Of a stretch of 64,000 nt of DNA, positions 18,622 to 28,752 are shown piece by piece. Position numbers and translations under genes: made by a program. Below the pieces are notes generated by a model. The model worked only from the letters and a program-made list of their open reading frames with translations. It was not told where the DNA came from and ran no database searches. Within the stretch, counting starts at the first letter, position 1; every line of letters starts with the position of its first letter. This stretch comes from Methanonatronarchaeum sp. AMET-Sl. GTDB lineage: Archaea > Halobacteriota > Methanonatronarchaeia > Methanonatronarchaeales > Methanonatronarchaeaceae. The stretch is from NCBI RefSeq assembly GCF_029854155.1, contig NZ_CP122958.1, forward strand, positions 720,001 to 784,000. The letters are read 5' to 3'.

Positions 18622-20298
18622 ATGGATATTGAATTTGAGGAGATTGTTGCTTACCTTGATGTTGATCATCAGGTTGTTTGGGTAAATGAGGCTTATTCTG
18701 AAGTTGTTGGTTTAAGTTTAGAGGAGATTAAAAGAGAGAAATGTTATGAAGTCTGGATGGATAGAGATCGACCTTGTGACGGATGTCCCTTAAACAGATC
18801 TATTGAAACAGAGCCATCCAGGATGGAGATGTCGCAGCCGAATAGAGAGGAAAATTGGTTCGTGCAGATAAATCCGGTTAGGAATTGGGAGGGAAAAGTT
18901 ATTGGCGCTATAGAAACCGCTGTTGATATGACTGAGATAAAAAAGATGGAAGAGAACTACCAAATAATCAACAAAGCTTGCAGCAATGGAATCTACATTT
19001 ACCAGGACAAAGAATTCAAATTCATCAATGAATCATTACTAAAAATCCTTGGATACACCCAGGAACAGATCCAGGAAATAGATTATTTTGACTTAATCCA
19101 TCCAGATCATAGAGACGAAATCAAAAGAGCTATAGAAAACGGATTAGAAAACGGTTCTTTTGAACCTAAAGAAAAATACGAACATCGAATTTTAAATAAA
19201 GAAGATAAGTACATATGGGTTCGGTTAAAACCCAAAGTTATAGAGTACAATGGAAATAAAGCAGTTTTAGGTAATTTAACCGATATCTCCGAAATAAAAG
19301 AAGGTAGGGAAAAATATCGCTCATTGATAGAAAACCTAAACGAAGTCATATATGTTTTAGATAAAAACGCCCGAATACAGTATGTTTCACCTAATGTAGA
19401 GGAAATAACTGGATACTCTACCAACGAATTATCAGGAAAAAATTATATAGACCTCGTCCATCCAGAGGATAGATCAGGGAGAATCAAATATTTTAAAAAA
19501 GCCTTATCAGGGATAGCGGAGCCAACAGACTACCGGTTCATCACAAAAACAGGGGAAATACGGTGGGTAAGAACACAAGCACGTCCCGCAACCAATAAAG
19601 GAGAAACAGTAGGAGTTCAGGGAGTATTAACCGATATAACAGACCTGAAAGAAACAGAAAAAAGAGAAGAATTCCTACACAGCCTACTAAGACACGACGT
19701 AAAAAACAAAATCCAGATAATCCAAGGATACAACAAACTCCTCAAAGACCTAGAACTACCCAAAGAAGCAAAAGAATATATTTCAAAAACCCAGAAAAGC
19801 GTTGAAGAAGCCACTGAAATCATCAACAAAATCACAACACTAAAAAAAGCAAAAGAAGAAGACATACAGCCAATAAAAATAGACAAAGCCCTAAAAAAAG
19901 CCACCAACCTAGCAAAACAAATCGCCGAAACAAACCAAATAAAAATAAAACACAACACACCAAAAAACATCAAAGTCCTAGCCGGCCCCCTACTCGACCG
20001 CCTATTCTACAACATAATAGAAAACTCAATAAAACACTCAAACTGCAGCGAAATCAAAATAAACCTCAAAACAACCAAAAACAAAACAACATGCACAATA
20101 GAAGACAACGGAAAAGGCATCCCAGACCAAGAAAAACAAAACGTCCTAAAAAAAGGATACACCACAAACCAAACCAACGGAACCGGAATCGGAATGTTCC
20201 TAGTAAAAACCCTACTAGACACCTACAACGGAAACATCGAAATCAAAGATTCACAACAAGGAGGAGCCAAATTCAACATAACCCTACAAAAACCATAA
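18622..20298 (+). CDS. Soluble PAS histidine kinase
   Basis: This 558-residue cytoplasmic kinase has three PAS domains (about 1-115, 118-230 and 238-350) and then a kinase core. The phospho-His is in SLLRHDVKNKIQ and the ATPase motifs include NIIENSIKHSN, EDNGKGIPDQ and GTGIGMFLVKT. The first PAS carries the CY...CxxC pattern (KCYEVWMDRDRPCDGC) shared with the hybrid kinase at 7919-10807, suggesting a common redox or cofactor-based sensing module. No receiver domain or regulator gene is adjacent. The 5' part is G/T-rich and the 3' part strongly A/C-rich. Confidence 0.92.
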   Translation: MDIEFEEIVAYLDVDHQVVWVNEAYSEVVGLSLEEIKREKCYEVWMDRDRPCDGCPLNRSIETEPSRMEMSQPNREENWFVQINPVRNWEGKVIGAIETAVDMTEIKKMEENYQIINKACSNGIYIYQDKEFKFINESLLKILGYTQEQIQEIDYFDLIHPDHRDEIKRAIENGLENGSFEPKEKYEHRILNKEDKYIWVRLKPKVIEYNGNKAVLGNLTDISEIKEGREKYRSLIENLNEVIYVLDKNARIQYVSPNVEEITGYSTNELSGKNYIDLVHPEDRSGRIKYFKKALSGIAEPTDYRFITKTGEIRWVRTQARPATNKGETVGVQGVLTDITDLKETEKREEFLHSLLRHDVKNKIQIIQGYNKLLKDLELPKEAKEYISKTQKSVEEATEIINKITTLKKAKEEDIQPIKIDKALKKATNLAKQIAETNQIKIKHNTPKNIKVLAGPLLDRLFYNIIENSIKHSNCSEIKINLKTTKNKTTCTIEDNGKGIPDQEKQNVLKKGYTTNQTNGTGIGMFLVKTLLDTYNGNIEIKDSQQGGAKFNITLQKP

Positions 20299-20492
20299 CA
20301 CAAACAACACCCAAAACCCAATAAACACCCTATCAACAAACCAAATAAAAAAAGAATAAACAACACCCTAACCTAAACCATACCCCCACTCAAACACCTT
20401 CTTATAAGGTAGACAGCGTCTTAAATATTTTTTTATCCATTTTTGTTTTTTTACGAAGTGTTTTATGTCTCTATGTTGAATATAATGTACTT

Positions 20493-21038
20493 ATGGAGGA
20501 GCAGGAAACTTTTCTTGGAATTAAGATAATGGGTGAGTGGCACGAGGTTACTGTTGAGTCCGAGAAAGCTTGTGAAGTTCTGAAGAAACATCTTGGTGAA
20601 GAACGTGTCAGAAACTTCGAAGAATGGAAACCACAAATAGATGAAGACCTAAAAGAAGTCAAAAAAAGAACAATCCAAAACAACCTAACAAACCAATCAA
20701 AAATAGAAAAAAACGGAGAAATCCAAGAAAAAGCTAAAAAAGGAGTAGAAGAACTTAAAAACGGCGACGTAAAAAACGGATCCACAGACCTCTTCAAAAC
20801 CATAGACGCCACCATAAGAAAAACCTTCAGGCCAATAGAATCATTTATCTACAACCAAATCATCGCAAGATTCAACCCACTTTTCTTCAAAGACGATAAA
20901 CTAGAATCCAACATACAGAAAAAACATAACGGCTACGAAATGGATATCGCCGTAAACGACGACAAAGCTAGAAAAGAACTAAAAAAAGAAATGCTAAAAA
21001 ACAAACCAACCAAAGAAACAAACCAAAAAGACAACTAA
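20493..21038 (+). CDS. Uncharacterised soluble protein (DUF5828-like guess)
   Basis: This 181-residue, highly charged helical protein opens with a short strand region (FLGIKIMGEWHEVTVESEKACEVL) and continues with long Lys/Glu-rich helices. Near residue 115 lies a more conserved-looking segment, RPIESFIYNQIIARFNPLFF. The layout recalls a haloarchaeal family of unknown function (DUF5828), but this is from memory and not verified. It has no signal peptide and no cysteine motif. It is probably monocistronic. Confidence 0.6.
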   Translation: MEEQETFLGIKIMGEWHEVTVESEKACEVLKKHLGEERVRNFEEWKPQIDEDLKEVKKRTIQNNLTNQSKIEKNGEIQEKAKKGVEELKNGDVKNGSTDLFKTIDATIRKTFRPIESFIYNQIIARFNPLFFKDDKLESNIQKKHNGYEMDIAVNDDKARKELKKEMLKNKPTKETNQKDN

Positions 21039-21205
21039 CAAAAAAACCAACAAACACAAAACCCCAACCCATACCCACCTAAACCAACAAAAAACAACTA
21101 CTTCCCCCTTTTTAATATAGTAAGTCATCTAGCCCCCTCCCATATCTCAAGGGGTTTTTTTAGGTTATCAATTTCACTCTAAATGATTAGCTAACTCAAA
21201 ACATT

Positions 21206-22297
21206 TCAGTATTTTATTTTTTTAAGTATTTGGTGGGTGGTTATTCCGATTATAAATGCTATTCCGAGGTTTGTTATAATTGTAAGCACTCCGATTAGTA
21301 TCGAGATTTTTAGGTCACTGGATTTTAATACGTTTTTTCCAAGTGTATATGCGATTATGAGTAGTAGTACACCAAGTATTGATATTGGGAATGCTTTTAA
21401 TAATGCGGTTGTTGCGAAAAAACCTGCTATTAGATAGAATAAACCTAGTATTATGTTGTTACCACCAGTCTTTGCCCCAAATTCATGTTTACCTGCCACG
21501 CCATCACAACCATGACACATCGGTATACCACCTAATGGAATTCCCGTGAGATTCATAACCCCCATGCTTTTTGAAAGTTGATCTGGAGAAACACTGGCTT
21601 TATAAAAGTCCTGCAGCATCAACGAGGTTGCAAGGGCGGCATTTCCAATTGTCATTGCAAACTGTGCAAAAACCCCTTCAGTCATACTCCATGTAAACGA
21701 GGTAGTTAAAGGTGGTAGTGACGGCAACCCAGGTGTTTGAGGCATAGGCAACCCAGTAATGAAGATTGCAACCAAAACTCCAATAATCAATATAGTAATT
21801 GCTGTAATGTTCTTATAACCCAATAACCCCAGCACTATAACAACTATTATCCCAGTTGAAGCAAACAATGGATCCACTAATGTTAATTCAAGCCCAGTCT
21901 CCAACAACAATAACCCAACCGCAAACTGGACACCCCTGATAACAGGCTCCCCAATCCATTTCCTAGTTTTCTCAAGTGTCTTTGTAAGCCCGATTGCCAG
22001 AAGTAACACACCAAGTATCAGGCCAGCAAGCGCTAACTCTCCATAATTAATTGTCCCAGCAATTGCAAGAGCTGCCAAAGCCTTCATAGGCTCTACAGAC
22101 ACTGGATATCCATACCAAACACCCCAAACAACCTGGAAAACAGCGAAAACAAATAGAACATGAGGTAGAGAAATATCGGTTAATAGGGCCAAAGCCACAA
22201 CAATTGGTAATGTAGTTATAGCGTCACCAACAGCTCCTGTAAACTCATCTCTATCAAATTTAATAGAACCATTCGACCTATCGATACCTAAATTCAA
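21206..22297 (-). CDS. MOT1-like molybdate/sulfate-type anion transporter
   Basis: This 363-residue membrane protein has about ten hydrophobic helices. It has the MOT1/SulP-related features [18 protein letters not shown] near the N-terminus, [18 protein letters not shown], and a central [24 protein letters not shown] loop. The family imports molybdate or related oxyanions. No molybdate-binding or ABC genes are adjacent. The start is a TTG at 22297, and an AT-rich TATATATT box lies only a few bases upstream, so the start is not firm. Confidence 0.88.
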   Translation of the reverse strand: MNLGIDRSNGSIKFDRDEFTGAVGDAITTLPIVVALALLTDISLPHVLFVFAVFQVVWGVWYGYPVSVEPMKALAALAIAGTINYGELALAGLILGVLLLAIGLTKTLEKTRKWIGEPVIRGVQFAVGLLLLETGLELTLVDPLFASTGIIVVIVLGLLGYKNITAITILIIGVLVAIFITGLPMPQTPGLPSLPPLTTSFTWSMTEGVFAQFAMTIGNAALATSLMLQDFYKASVSPDQLSKSMGVMNLTGIPLGGIPMCHGCDGVAGKHEFGAKTGGNNIILGLFYLIAGFFATTALLKAFPISILGVLLLIIAYTLGKNVLKSSDLKISILIGVLTIITNLGIAFIIGITTHQILKKIKY

Positions 22298-22381
22298 ATA
22301 TATACCAAAACCCTTTTAAATCTAAATGATTTTTAATTTTTTAATGTTTATTATTAGTCTTTTTTGTTTATGAACTTCATA

Positions 22382-22438
22382 TCATCTTATTCGTGAAATA
22401 ATTCCTATTTTTCTTCCGTCAATAGACCTATGAAACAT
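22382..22438 (-). pseudogene. Relic of the C2H2 microprotein gene (first codons only)
   Basis: The minus-strand frame reads MFHRSIDGRKIGIISRIR then stops. The first eight codons and about 14 identical bases (CATAGGTCTATTGA) match the start of the zinc-finger gene at 13803-13928, but the finger itself is missing. Probably a decayed or truncated paralogue. Confidence 0.35.
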
Positions 22439-22728
22439 ATTCAAACCAATTCCAAAAAAACTAATATAAACATAAATTTCCTTATAATTTTAATTTAAAG
22501 ACCTAGTTTACTAAATTGAATGTGGATGGTTGAGCCTAGATTACTGTAGATATAGCATATTTTGGCTGAATATCAGGAACTGCATGCATTGGTTGGCTTT
22601 AAAAAAAAGAGAGTTAAGGTTGGGGGTGGTTAGGGTTTGAGAGACATTAGAATAATTTAATAGGTCTTAATACGGAGGGTTTTAAAGAGTGTCGGCCTTT
22701 TAAAAAAACGTTATGATGACTTATTGGG

Positions 22729-22890
22729 TTGTCTAAAAATCATAACTCACCAATCAAAGAAGTTCTTTCTTTAAGTTATTTATCGAAGGAACTCAAGGAA
22801 GCTAGGGTTGATAGAGATAAAGCTAAGAGGTTTGTAGGTTTGAGTCTTCTAGACCGATTAGTTGAGGTGGAGATAAATTGTAATCGGTAG
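22729..22890 (+). CDS. Possible 53-aa protein of unknown function
   Basis: A TTG at 22729 opens a frame to TAG at 22888, giving MSKNHNSPIKEVLSLSYLSK and then ELKEARVDRDKAKRFVGLSL and so on. Its helix-like, charged composition is more protein-like than the surrounding noise, but there is no clear ribosome site and the frame is closed just upstream. It could be a small antitoxin-like protein or the tail of a decayed gene. Confidence 0.25.
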   Translation: MSKNHNSPIKEVLSLSYLSKELKEARVDRDKAKRFVGLSLLDRLVEVEINCNR

Positions 22891-22926
22891 GTAGGTTTTT
22901 TTATTTTTGTTTGGATAATATTTAAG

Positions 22927-22936
22927 TATGTACATA
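22927..22936. promoter_or_regulatory. Palindrome in the arsR promoter
   Basis: TATGTACATA is a perfect 10-bp palindrome 8 bases before the arsR ATG and just after a TATA-like ATAATATTTAA. Its position at the expected transcription start suits autorepression by ArsR. Confidence 0.4.
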
Positions 22937-22943
22937 TGTCAAT

Positions 22944-23231
22944 ATGGCATTAATGGTTGAAGATATGGTTAGGTTTTTTAAGGCTTTAGGTAATGAGACA
23001 AGACTTAGGATTTTGGGTCATTTGCTGGAACAGGAGCATTGTGTTTGTGATTTTGAAACTAAGGTTGATAAGGATCAGACTACTATTTCCCGGCACTTGA
23101 AGATCCTAGTTGAGGCTGGTATATTGGAGAAAGAGAGAGATGGGAGATATGTTGTATACAAAATTAGGAACGGCGATTTAAAGGAAACTTTAAGGACGTT
23201 GGGGGTGGATAGGGTTGAATCTTGTTGCTAA
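22944..23231 (+). CDS. arsR: ArsR-family arsenic-responsive repressor
   Basis: This 95-residue winged-helix regulator has the recognition segment DQTTISRHLKILVEAGILEKERDGR. It carries the metalloid-site motif EHCVCDF (Cys33, Cys35), equivalent to the ELCVCDL motif of arsenic-sensing ArsR proteins, plus a C-terminal Cys94-Cys95 pair. Binding of arsenite would release it from DNA. It is followed 6 bases later by arsM, so the two form an operon. A palindrome at 22927-22936 in its promoter is a candidate operator. Confidence 0.92.
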   Translation: MALMVEDMVRFFKALGNETRLRILGHLLEQEHCVCDFETKVDKDQTTISRHLKILVEAGILEKERDGRYVVYKIRNGDLKETLRTLGVDRVESCC

Positions 23232-23237
23232 AAAGAG

Positions 23238-23993
23238 GTGGATATATTGAAGAAAGAAGAACTTAAAGAATTTATAAATAAAGAGTATTCAGAAATTGCT
23301 AGAAATAATGATGGTTGCTGTCAATCTTCTTGTTGTGAAACCGACCCTGAGACATTAACCAGGGAAGTAGGATATTCTCAAACTGAGTTACAGAAAATTC
23401 CTCAAAAATCGATTAGAGGATTGGGTTGTGGGAATACAGTAAAACATTTAGGTTTTGAGGAAGGTAAAGAAATTCTTGACCTCGGTTCAGGCTTAGGGAT
23501 AGATGTATTTCTAGCTGCTGAAAAAATTGGTTCCGAAGGCCGTGTAGTAGGTCTAGATTCGTCCAAAGAAATGGTTCAAAAAGCTTCTAAAATAGCAGAG
23601 GAAAATCATTACAAAAATGTAAGTTTTGAACACGGGGAGATGGAAAAAATCCCTTTTGAAGATGAAAGTTTTGATGCAGTAATCAGTAACTGCGTAATAA
23701 ATCTATCTATAGATAAAAAACAGACATTCCAAGAGATATACAGAGTTTTAAAACCAAAAGGAAAGATATTAATATCTGATATCGTAACAGAAGATGAACT
23801 TCCCCAAAAAATAAGAGAAAATCCAGAAAAATGGTCATCATGTATTGGTGGAGCAATACCAAAAAAAGAATACCTAAAACTGATAGAAAATACAGGGTTC
23901 AAAGAAATCAAGACAATATCCCAATCAAAACACATACCTAATCAAAAAATAGATACCAAACTACATAGCCTTCAAATAGAAGCACATAAATAA
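23238..23993 (+). CDS. arsM: Arsenite S-adenosylmethionine methyltransferase ArsM
   Basis: This enzyme methylates arsenite stepwise using S-adenosylmethionine. The SAM-binding loop LDLGSGLGID is at 80-89, and all three family cysteines are present (Cys63 in GLGCGN, Cys151 in SNCVINLS, Cys201 in SSCIGGA). An extra N-terminal Cys27-Cys28/Cys32-Cys33 cluster may hand over the metalloid. The GTG at 23238 is the longest start; a TTG at 23247 has a better-spaced GAGGTG site and may be the real one. It is co-transcribed with arsR. Confidence 0.95.
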   Translation: MDILKKEELKEFINKEYSEIARNNDGCCQSSCCETDPETLTREVGYSQTELQKIPQKSIRGLGCGNTVKHLGFEEGKEILDLGSGLGIDVFLAAEKIGSEGRVVGLDSSKEMVQKASKIAEENHYKNVSFEHGEMEKIPFEDESFDAVISNCVINLSIDKKQTFQEIYRVLKPKGKILISDIVTEDELPQKIRENPEKWSSCIGGAIPKKEYLKLIENTGFKEIKTISQSKHIPNQKIDTKLHSLQIEAHK

Positions 23994-24292
23994 AAAATAG
24001 TGGACAAACCAAATCTATCCAGAAAAACATCTATTATCCGGTTAATTGTCTACTTGATTTTTTGTTTATTACAAACACCACATGAGTTCATGTGTTGATT
24101 GTTGATTTCACTGCCACAATCTGTTTTACTAAGTAAATTCTTCGAGAAGTTTCAATTGTGACTCACTTTTTTATTGGGTTAGGTGTTGTAGGATATTTGG
24201 TTTGTTTTTCCGGTTTTGTTTTTGTTAGGTGTCTCACTTTTGGAGGTTGGTGGTAAGTTCTTTATGATATCTACATCTAATTATTTTATATT

Positions 24293-24811
<519 letters not shown>

Positions 24812-25140
24812 TCTCGGTTTACTCTCTCACTTCCTATCTTTTTTTATTTCTTGTTGTGGTTTTTTTATTTTGGTTTTCTGTGGTTTTTTGTTGCTTTAAT
24901 TGGTTTTATTGTCTTTGTTTATTTTTTAGGTGGTTTTTAGGTGGTTTTGTGTGGTTTTTTGTTTTTTTTTGTTTGGGTGTATTTTTTTGACTTTTGTTTA
25001 TAATTTTTTATTATTGTTGTTTTTGATATATGTTTTTTTGTATGTTTTTTTAAACTTGTTTTTTATAGATATTGTTGTGTTTTTTTGTATGTTTTTTTTA
25101 GTGTGTTTTATGTTATGTTGGTTGTTTTTTGTAGATCCTG

Positions 25141-25239
25141 GATAGTTTTAGAGCTGGGAAAGTAGGTGGTGAGTTATGGTGTTTTCACCGTCTTCACCCC
25201 TAGGGTTGTGTGTTCAAAACCCCTAAACCCGGGTTTTTT
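25141..25239 (+). ncRNA. Candidate small structured RNA with terminal T-run
   Basis: A nested stem (GGTGA 25168-25172 with TCACC 25194-25198; GGTG 25178-25181 with CACC 25186-25189) is followed by a second stem (GGGTT 25203-25207 with AACCC 25218-25222). The palindrome ACCCGGGT and six T then end the unit. It superficially resembles a tRNA, but arm sizes do not fit. No coding frame covers it. Confidence 0.25.
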
Positions 25240-25246
25240 GGTTTAC

Positions 25247-25254
25247 TATATAAA
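25247..25254 (+). promoter_or_regulatory. TATA box of unknown transcript
   Basis: TATATAAA in ACTATATAAATGG is one of the best TATA boxes in the window, yet no gene starts within 200 bases. The expected start near 25277 lies just before the left arm of the inverted repeat. Confidence 0.4.
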
Positions 25255-25301
25255 TGGGGTCTGTTTTTTGGTGTTTTAGGGTCTAACTTGGGGTTGTTCT
25301 G

Positions 25302-25475
25302 ATGTTTGTTGGAATGGTTTTGGTTTTTGGTGTTTTTCGTTGGTTTTTGTTCAATAGTTTGTTCCAAGTTTGTTAGGAATATGGGGTTTCTGTTGCATGT
25401 GGGTATCCTTCAACACAAAAAAACACCCAAAAACCACAAATCCAACAACAACAAGATATTTATTCCAACAAACAT
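25302..25475. repeat. Long imperfect inverted repeat
   Basis: ATGTTTGTTGGAAT (25302-25315) is exactly complementary to ATTCCAACAAACAT (25462-25475). Inside, GGTTTTTGGTGTTTTT near 25322-25340 pairs imperfectly with AAAAACACCCAAAAACC near 25419-25436. The right arm overlaps the TATA box of the following winged-helix gene. Confidence 0.5.
25455..25464 (+). promoter_or_regulatory. TATA box of the winged-helix gene at 25488
   Basis: GATATTTATT is centred about 28 bases before the ATG, the spacing expected for a leaderless archaeal transcript. It overlaps the right arm of the inverted repeat. Confidence 0.4.
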
Positions 25476-25487
25476 GTAACTTTAAAT

Positions 25488-25871
<384 letters not shown>

Positions 25872-25891
25872 CTCACAAAAAAACCAAAAAA

Positions 25892-25991
25892 CCACCTAGA
25901 TACCTACCTAGATGCAACTAAAAAAACACACCATCTAATAGATAACACCTAGATGCATCTATAGATACAACACCATCACCTAGATACATCT
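25892..25991. repeat. Iteron-like direct repeats CACCTAGATRCATCTA
   Basis: Copies are at 25892 (CACCTAGAT), 25904 (TACCTAGATGCAACTA), 25945 (CACCTAGATGCATCTA) and 25976 (CACCTAGATACATCTA), with further CATCTA half-units between. TAGATGCATCTA is itself a palindrome. Spacings of 41 and 31 are close to whole helical turns, so a protein could bind all on one face. Confidence 0.6.
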
Positions 25992-26450
25992 ACCACCATC
26001 TACAACAACCAAAAAACAACCAACACAAAAAAACAAAACAACAAAAACAAATACACCAAATAACCAGGAAAAATAAACTTATTAAAAAATTGTTACTATA
26101 TTAAAACAACCTAAAAAAGATAAAATAACCAAAAAACACAACAAAATATAAAAAAACCCTGGCAAAAAAGACTTCAACCAATATTCACCCTCAAAACCCA
26201 CTAATGTACTCTATCTTTCATTTAACAATTTCCATTTAATTTGTCTAGAGATCAAATATAATATAGAAAACAAAAAGTGAGAGAGGTTGGTGAATATAAG
26301 TTCCCTATATTTAATGTAGGTATAACGGGCCTAGAAGGTCTTAAAAACCATATAAGAGCTCTGATTCTTGTTTTTGTTAGCTCTGATTCTTTTTTTTGTT
26401 TTTAGATAGTTATTTAAACATTAGGTGTGTAGTTTTTATTGGTGGTAGTG
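25992..26450. other. Gene-free A/C-rich stretch
   Basis: After the repeats the DNA is A/C-rich to about 26180 and then ordinary AT-rich. Two near-identical AGCTCTGATTCTTxTTTTTG units lie at about 26357 and 26380. No gene is supported. Confidence 0.35.
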
Positions 26451-26825
26451 GTGACAAAAGTTGATTGTATTAAACAAGTACTCGAAGATGAGGTCTGGCC
26501 GTTTGTTCTTGGCTATTTAGAGTATACCGATAGTTCCTTGAAACCTGTTTATACCGACCGTAGTATATTGGCAGAAATTTCAGAAGAAGAGTTTATTGAT
26601 GAAGTTAAAAAACATTTTTTAGATAAAATGGGTTACTACAGGGATAAAGAATTTCTTGGACTTGGTCCCTGGGGTGCAACAGCCTATTCATTTAAAAAAA
26701 GTATAGTAATCATTATGGAATTAGGTGGGGGTAAAGGCGTAATTATATTGTTGGATAAGGATTTTTACACAGAACGTATGCCAACCTGTGATCTCCTAGA
26801 TGAAATAAAAGACAATTGTATGTAA
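26451..26825 (+). CDS. Uncharacterised 124-aa protein
   Basis: I prefer the GTG at 26451 (MTKVDCIKQVL) because GGTGGT precedes it; a TTG at 26439 is the alternative. The protein has an alternating alpha/beta pattern: a helix VLEDEVWPFVLGYLEY, then a segment FLGLGPWGATAYSFKKSIVIIMELGGGKGVIILL and a short helical end with Cys. No family is recognised. It has no signal peptide and stands alone in an accessory region. Confidence 0.5.
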   Translation: MTKVDCIKQVLEDEVWPFVLGYLEYTDSSLKPVYTDRSILAEISEEEFIDEVKKHFLDKMGYYRDKEFLGLGPWGATAYSFKKSIVIIMELGGGKGVIILLDKDFYTERMPTCDLLDEIKDNCM

Positions 26826-27436
26826 CATCTCTTTCAGGCCTAATAGACCTATTTAGTTTAGAGAAACTTCAGCCCTAATAATAAAGAGAGGAAAAAGACA
26901 TTAGATTACTTCTTGAACCGATATCTTCATGGATGTTGGGGTGGAGAGATGTCTGGAAGTAAAGGTAGGTTTATGCTCCTGAAATAGTTTCAAACATACT
27001 TGACTGTTTTTTTAGTCGTTTGTGGACACCTTTTTACGAATTAAGAAAGTTAGTTGTGTGGGTATGTAATCTGAGAAATAGAATGGTTTTGAACTCTAAA
27101 AACTTCTCTGGAACCCCGATTTAGATTGACTGATGCTTAACTTCTTTTTTTATTTTTTGTATTTAGGGGGTGTGTAGAGTTATTTATTAGTGTATTTTTT
27201 TTGTTGCCGTGGGGTTATGGTTATTTTTGGTTTGAGGTTTTTTATGGTTTAATAAACCCTTTGTTGGTTGTTATTTTGATTTTGTATTTTATTGGGTGGT
27301 TTTTTATTTGTTTGGGGGATTTAGGGATGTTATTTTTTCAGTACATTTATAACTCTTAACTTTATACTATTAAGTAGGGAAAAGGTATTTATCTGGTTTC
27401 GGGTGTTTTTAGCCCTTTTCCAGGTAGGAGGATGAA
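26826..27436. other. Gene-free stretch of about 600 bases
   Basis: A frame around 26880-26985 reads KTLDYFLNRYLHGCWGGEMS then GSKGRFMLLK and stops; it looks protein-like but lacks a start and may be a gene relic. T/G-rich filler follows at 27130-27330. A TATA box TTTATACT at 27361-27368 serves the next gene. Confidence 0.35.
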
Positions 27437-28204
27437 ATGGATAGAAAATTATTGATGTTGGTACTGATTTTGGTGGCGGCGATTTCTGTGGCTGGCTGTG
27501 TAAACGGAGAAGGCCCTGGTGATATTTCGATTCCAGCTGATTATGAAGAAGAGACCTCTCTTGAATGGGGGGACTATGCTGTGACTCAATATCTTGTTGA
27601 TAGTGATAATGCTGATGAGGTTTTAGATGAGCTTCAGGATAGTGCTGAAGATGCTGGGTGGGAAGTAACTGCTGATTGGGCATGGAGTGTGCCTGGATAT
27701 AATGTTGCTGTTGCATTGGAGAAAGATGATGAAGTGATGGGTCTTCATGCTACTGGAATAAATGGTGAAGTTAGAGCCACAGTTATAACAGGCCCACTTG
27801 ATACTAATGACGTTGACAATGGTGAAGAAGATACTAATGATAATGATGTGGATCAACCACCTACTGAGGATGTTGATGGAGAAGACCTTGAAGATGTACC
27901 CAGATACCCTGGCTCAGTCCTAATAGAACATAGAACAGGTACTTATAATGATGATTTTGCTGCAGAACTTCTGTATCTAACTGAAGATCAAGGAGATGAG
28001 GTCTCTGATTTCTATGAAATAACACTTGAAGATGAAGGGTGGGAGAACATTAACACAGGTAGTGAAACTGTTGATGGTGAAACCGAGTACTGGGTAGCTA
28101 GTTACATGCAAGATCAAGAGGTCGGTATCTACATATATCCAAGTTCTGACTGGGAAGACCACACCATAATTGACATAACATACGGAGAGGGACTATCTAT
28201 TTAA
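27437..28204 (+). CDS. Two-domain acidic lipoprotein
   Basis: This 255-residue lipoprotein has a signal peptide and lipobox VAGC, with a strong GGAGG site before the ATG. The mature part contains two related alpha/beta modules (about 30-115 and 150-255) separated by an Asp/Asn-rich linker. The second has the pattern PRYPGSVLIEHRTGTYNDDF, EVSDFYEITLEDEGWENI, which is common in archaeal surface lipoproteins of unknown role. It is strongly acidic. A short gap of 38 bases separates it from the membrane protein downstream, so they may form an operon. Confidence 0.78.
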   Translation: MDRKLLMLVLILVAAISVAGCVNGEGPGDISIPADYEEETSLEWGDYAVTQYLVDSDNADEVLDELQDSAEDAGWEVTADWAWSVPGYNVAVALEKDDEVMGLHATGINGEVRATVITGPLDTNDVDNGEEDTNDNDVDQPPTEDVDGEDLEDVPRYPGSVLIEHRTGTYNDDFAAELLYLTEDQGDEVSDFYEITLEDEGWENINTGSETVDGETEYWVASYMQDQEVGIYIYPSSDWEDHTIIDITYGEGLSI

Positions 28205-28242
28205 CAAAGCTATTACCTATTTAGTAGATGAGGTATTGAATT

Positions 28243-28599
28243 ATGAGTACTAGTATTGGTTTGGATGAAAATGTTGCAGGAGCCTTGGCTTATTTGTTTG
28301 GCTTTATTACTGGCATTATTTTGTTAGTGATGGAGAAGGACAGTAAGTTTGTTAGGTTTCATGCGGCTCAGTCTACGGTTGTTTTCGGTGCTATCTTCGT
28401 TTTATTTATTTTGCTTAGCATTGTCTCGACGGTGTTGGCTTTCGCTGGTCTTGGTATTATAACCTTTGTATTTTCGTTGATTAGCATGTTGGTATGGCTT
28501 TTAGCGGTACTTTTATGGCTGTACTTGATGTTTACAGCTTATAAAGGCAATGAAACTAGGGTGCCTGGTGCAGCAGGGCTTACAGAGAAACTACTCTAA
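28243..28599 (+). CDS. DUF4870-family membrane protein
   Basis: This 118-residue protein has three hydrophobic helices and the family signature LDENVAGALAYLFGFITGII followed by EKDSKFVRFHAAQS. The C-terminal part is a long hydrophobic hairpin ending in AYKGNETRVPGAAGL. The function is unknown; family members are small inner-membrane proteins. A GAGGT site lies before the ATG. It follows the two-domain lipoprotein gene. Confidence 0.85.
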   Translation: MSTSIGLDENVAGALAYLFGFITGIILLVMEKDSKFVRFHAAQSTVVFGAIFVLFILLSIVSTVLAFAGLGIITFVFSLISMLVWLLAVLLWLYLMFTAYKGNETRVPGAAGLTEKLL

Positions 28600-28752
28600 C
28601 TTTCCCTTTTTTATTTTTTTTATTTTTAGTATTTTTCTATAGATTTGGTTCATGTTGTGTTTTTTTTGGATTGTTTGGGTGGTTGGAGTTGGTGAAGTCT
28701 GGTTTTAGGTCTGGTTTTTGATGTTGTTTTTGGGTTTTTTATTCTATTATTG

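Larger units (their letters stand above)
22298..22943. other. Intergenic stretch with two gene relics
   Basis: Between the transporter and the arsR promoter lie a copy of the zinc-finger gene's first codons (22382-22438, minus) and a 53-codon frame (22729-22890, plus). Both are listed separately. The remaining sequence shows no recognisable gene or repeat. Confidence 0.4.
24812..25487. other. T/G-rich gene-free stretch with RNA candidate and promoters
   Basis: Low-complexity T/G-rich DNA with no credible gene. It contains a structured RNA candidate (25141-25239), a TATA box at 25247-25254 and one arm of a long inverted repeat (25302-25475) leading into the next gene. Confidence 0.5.

Noticed and set aside
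22713..22719. ATGATGA as a C box of a C/D guide RNA
   Set aside because: No D box (CTGA) or C'/D' pair at suitable spacing downstream.
24040..24130. Minus-strand fragment with CGVC and an upstream DCG resembling a zinc ribbon
   Set aside because: No start codon, frame closed on both sides within 35 codons; at most a decayed relic.
25141..25230. tRNA-Glu-like sequence
   Set aside because: A TTTTCAC loop and TTCAAAA segment occur, but the acceptor and T-arm strands do not pair and arm lengths are wrong.
25892..25991. CRISPR array
   Set aside because: Repeats are 16 bases, imperfect, irregularly spaced (12, 41, 31) and without unique spacers of constant length.
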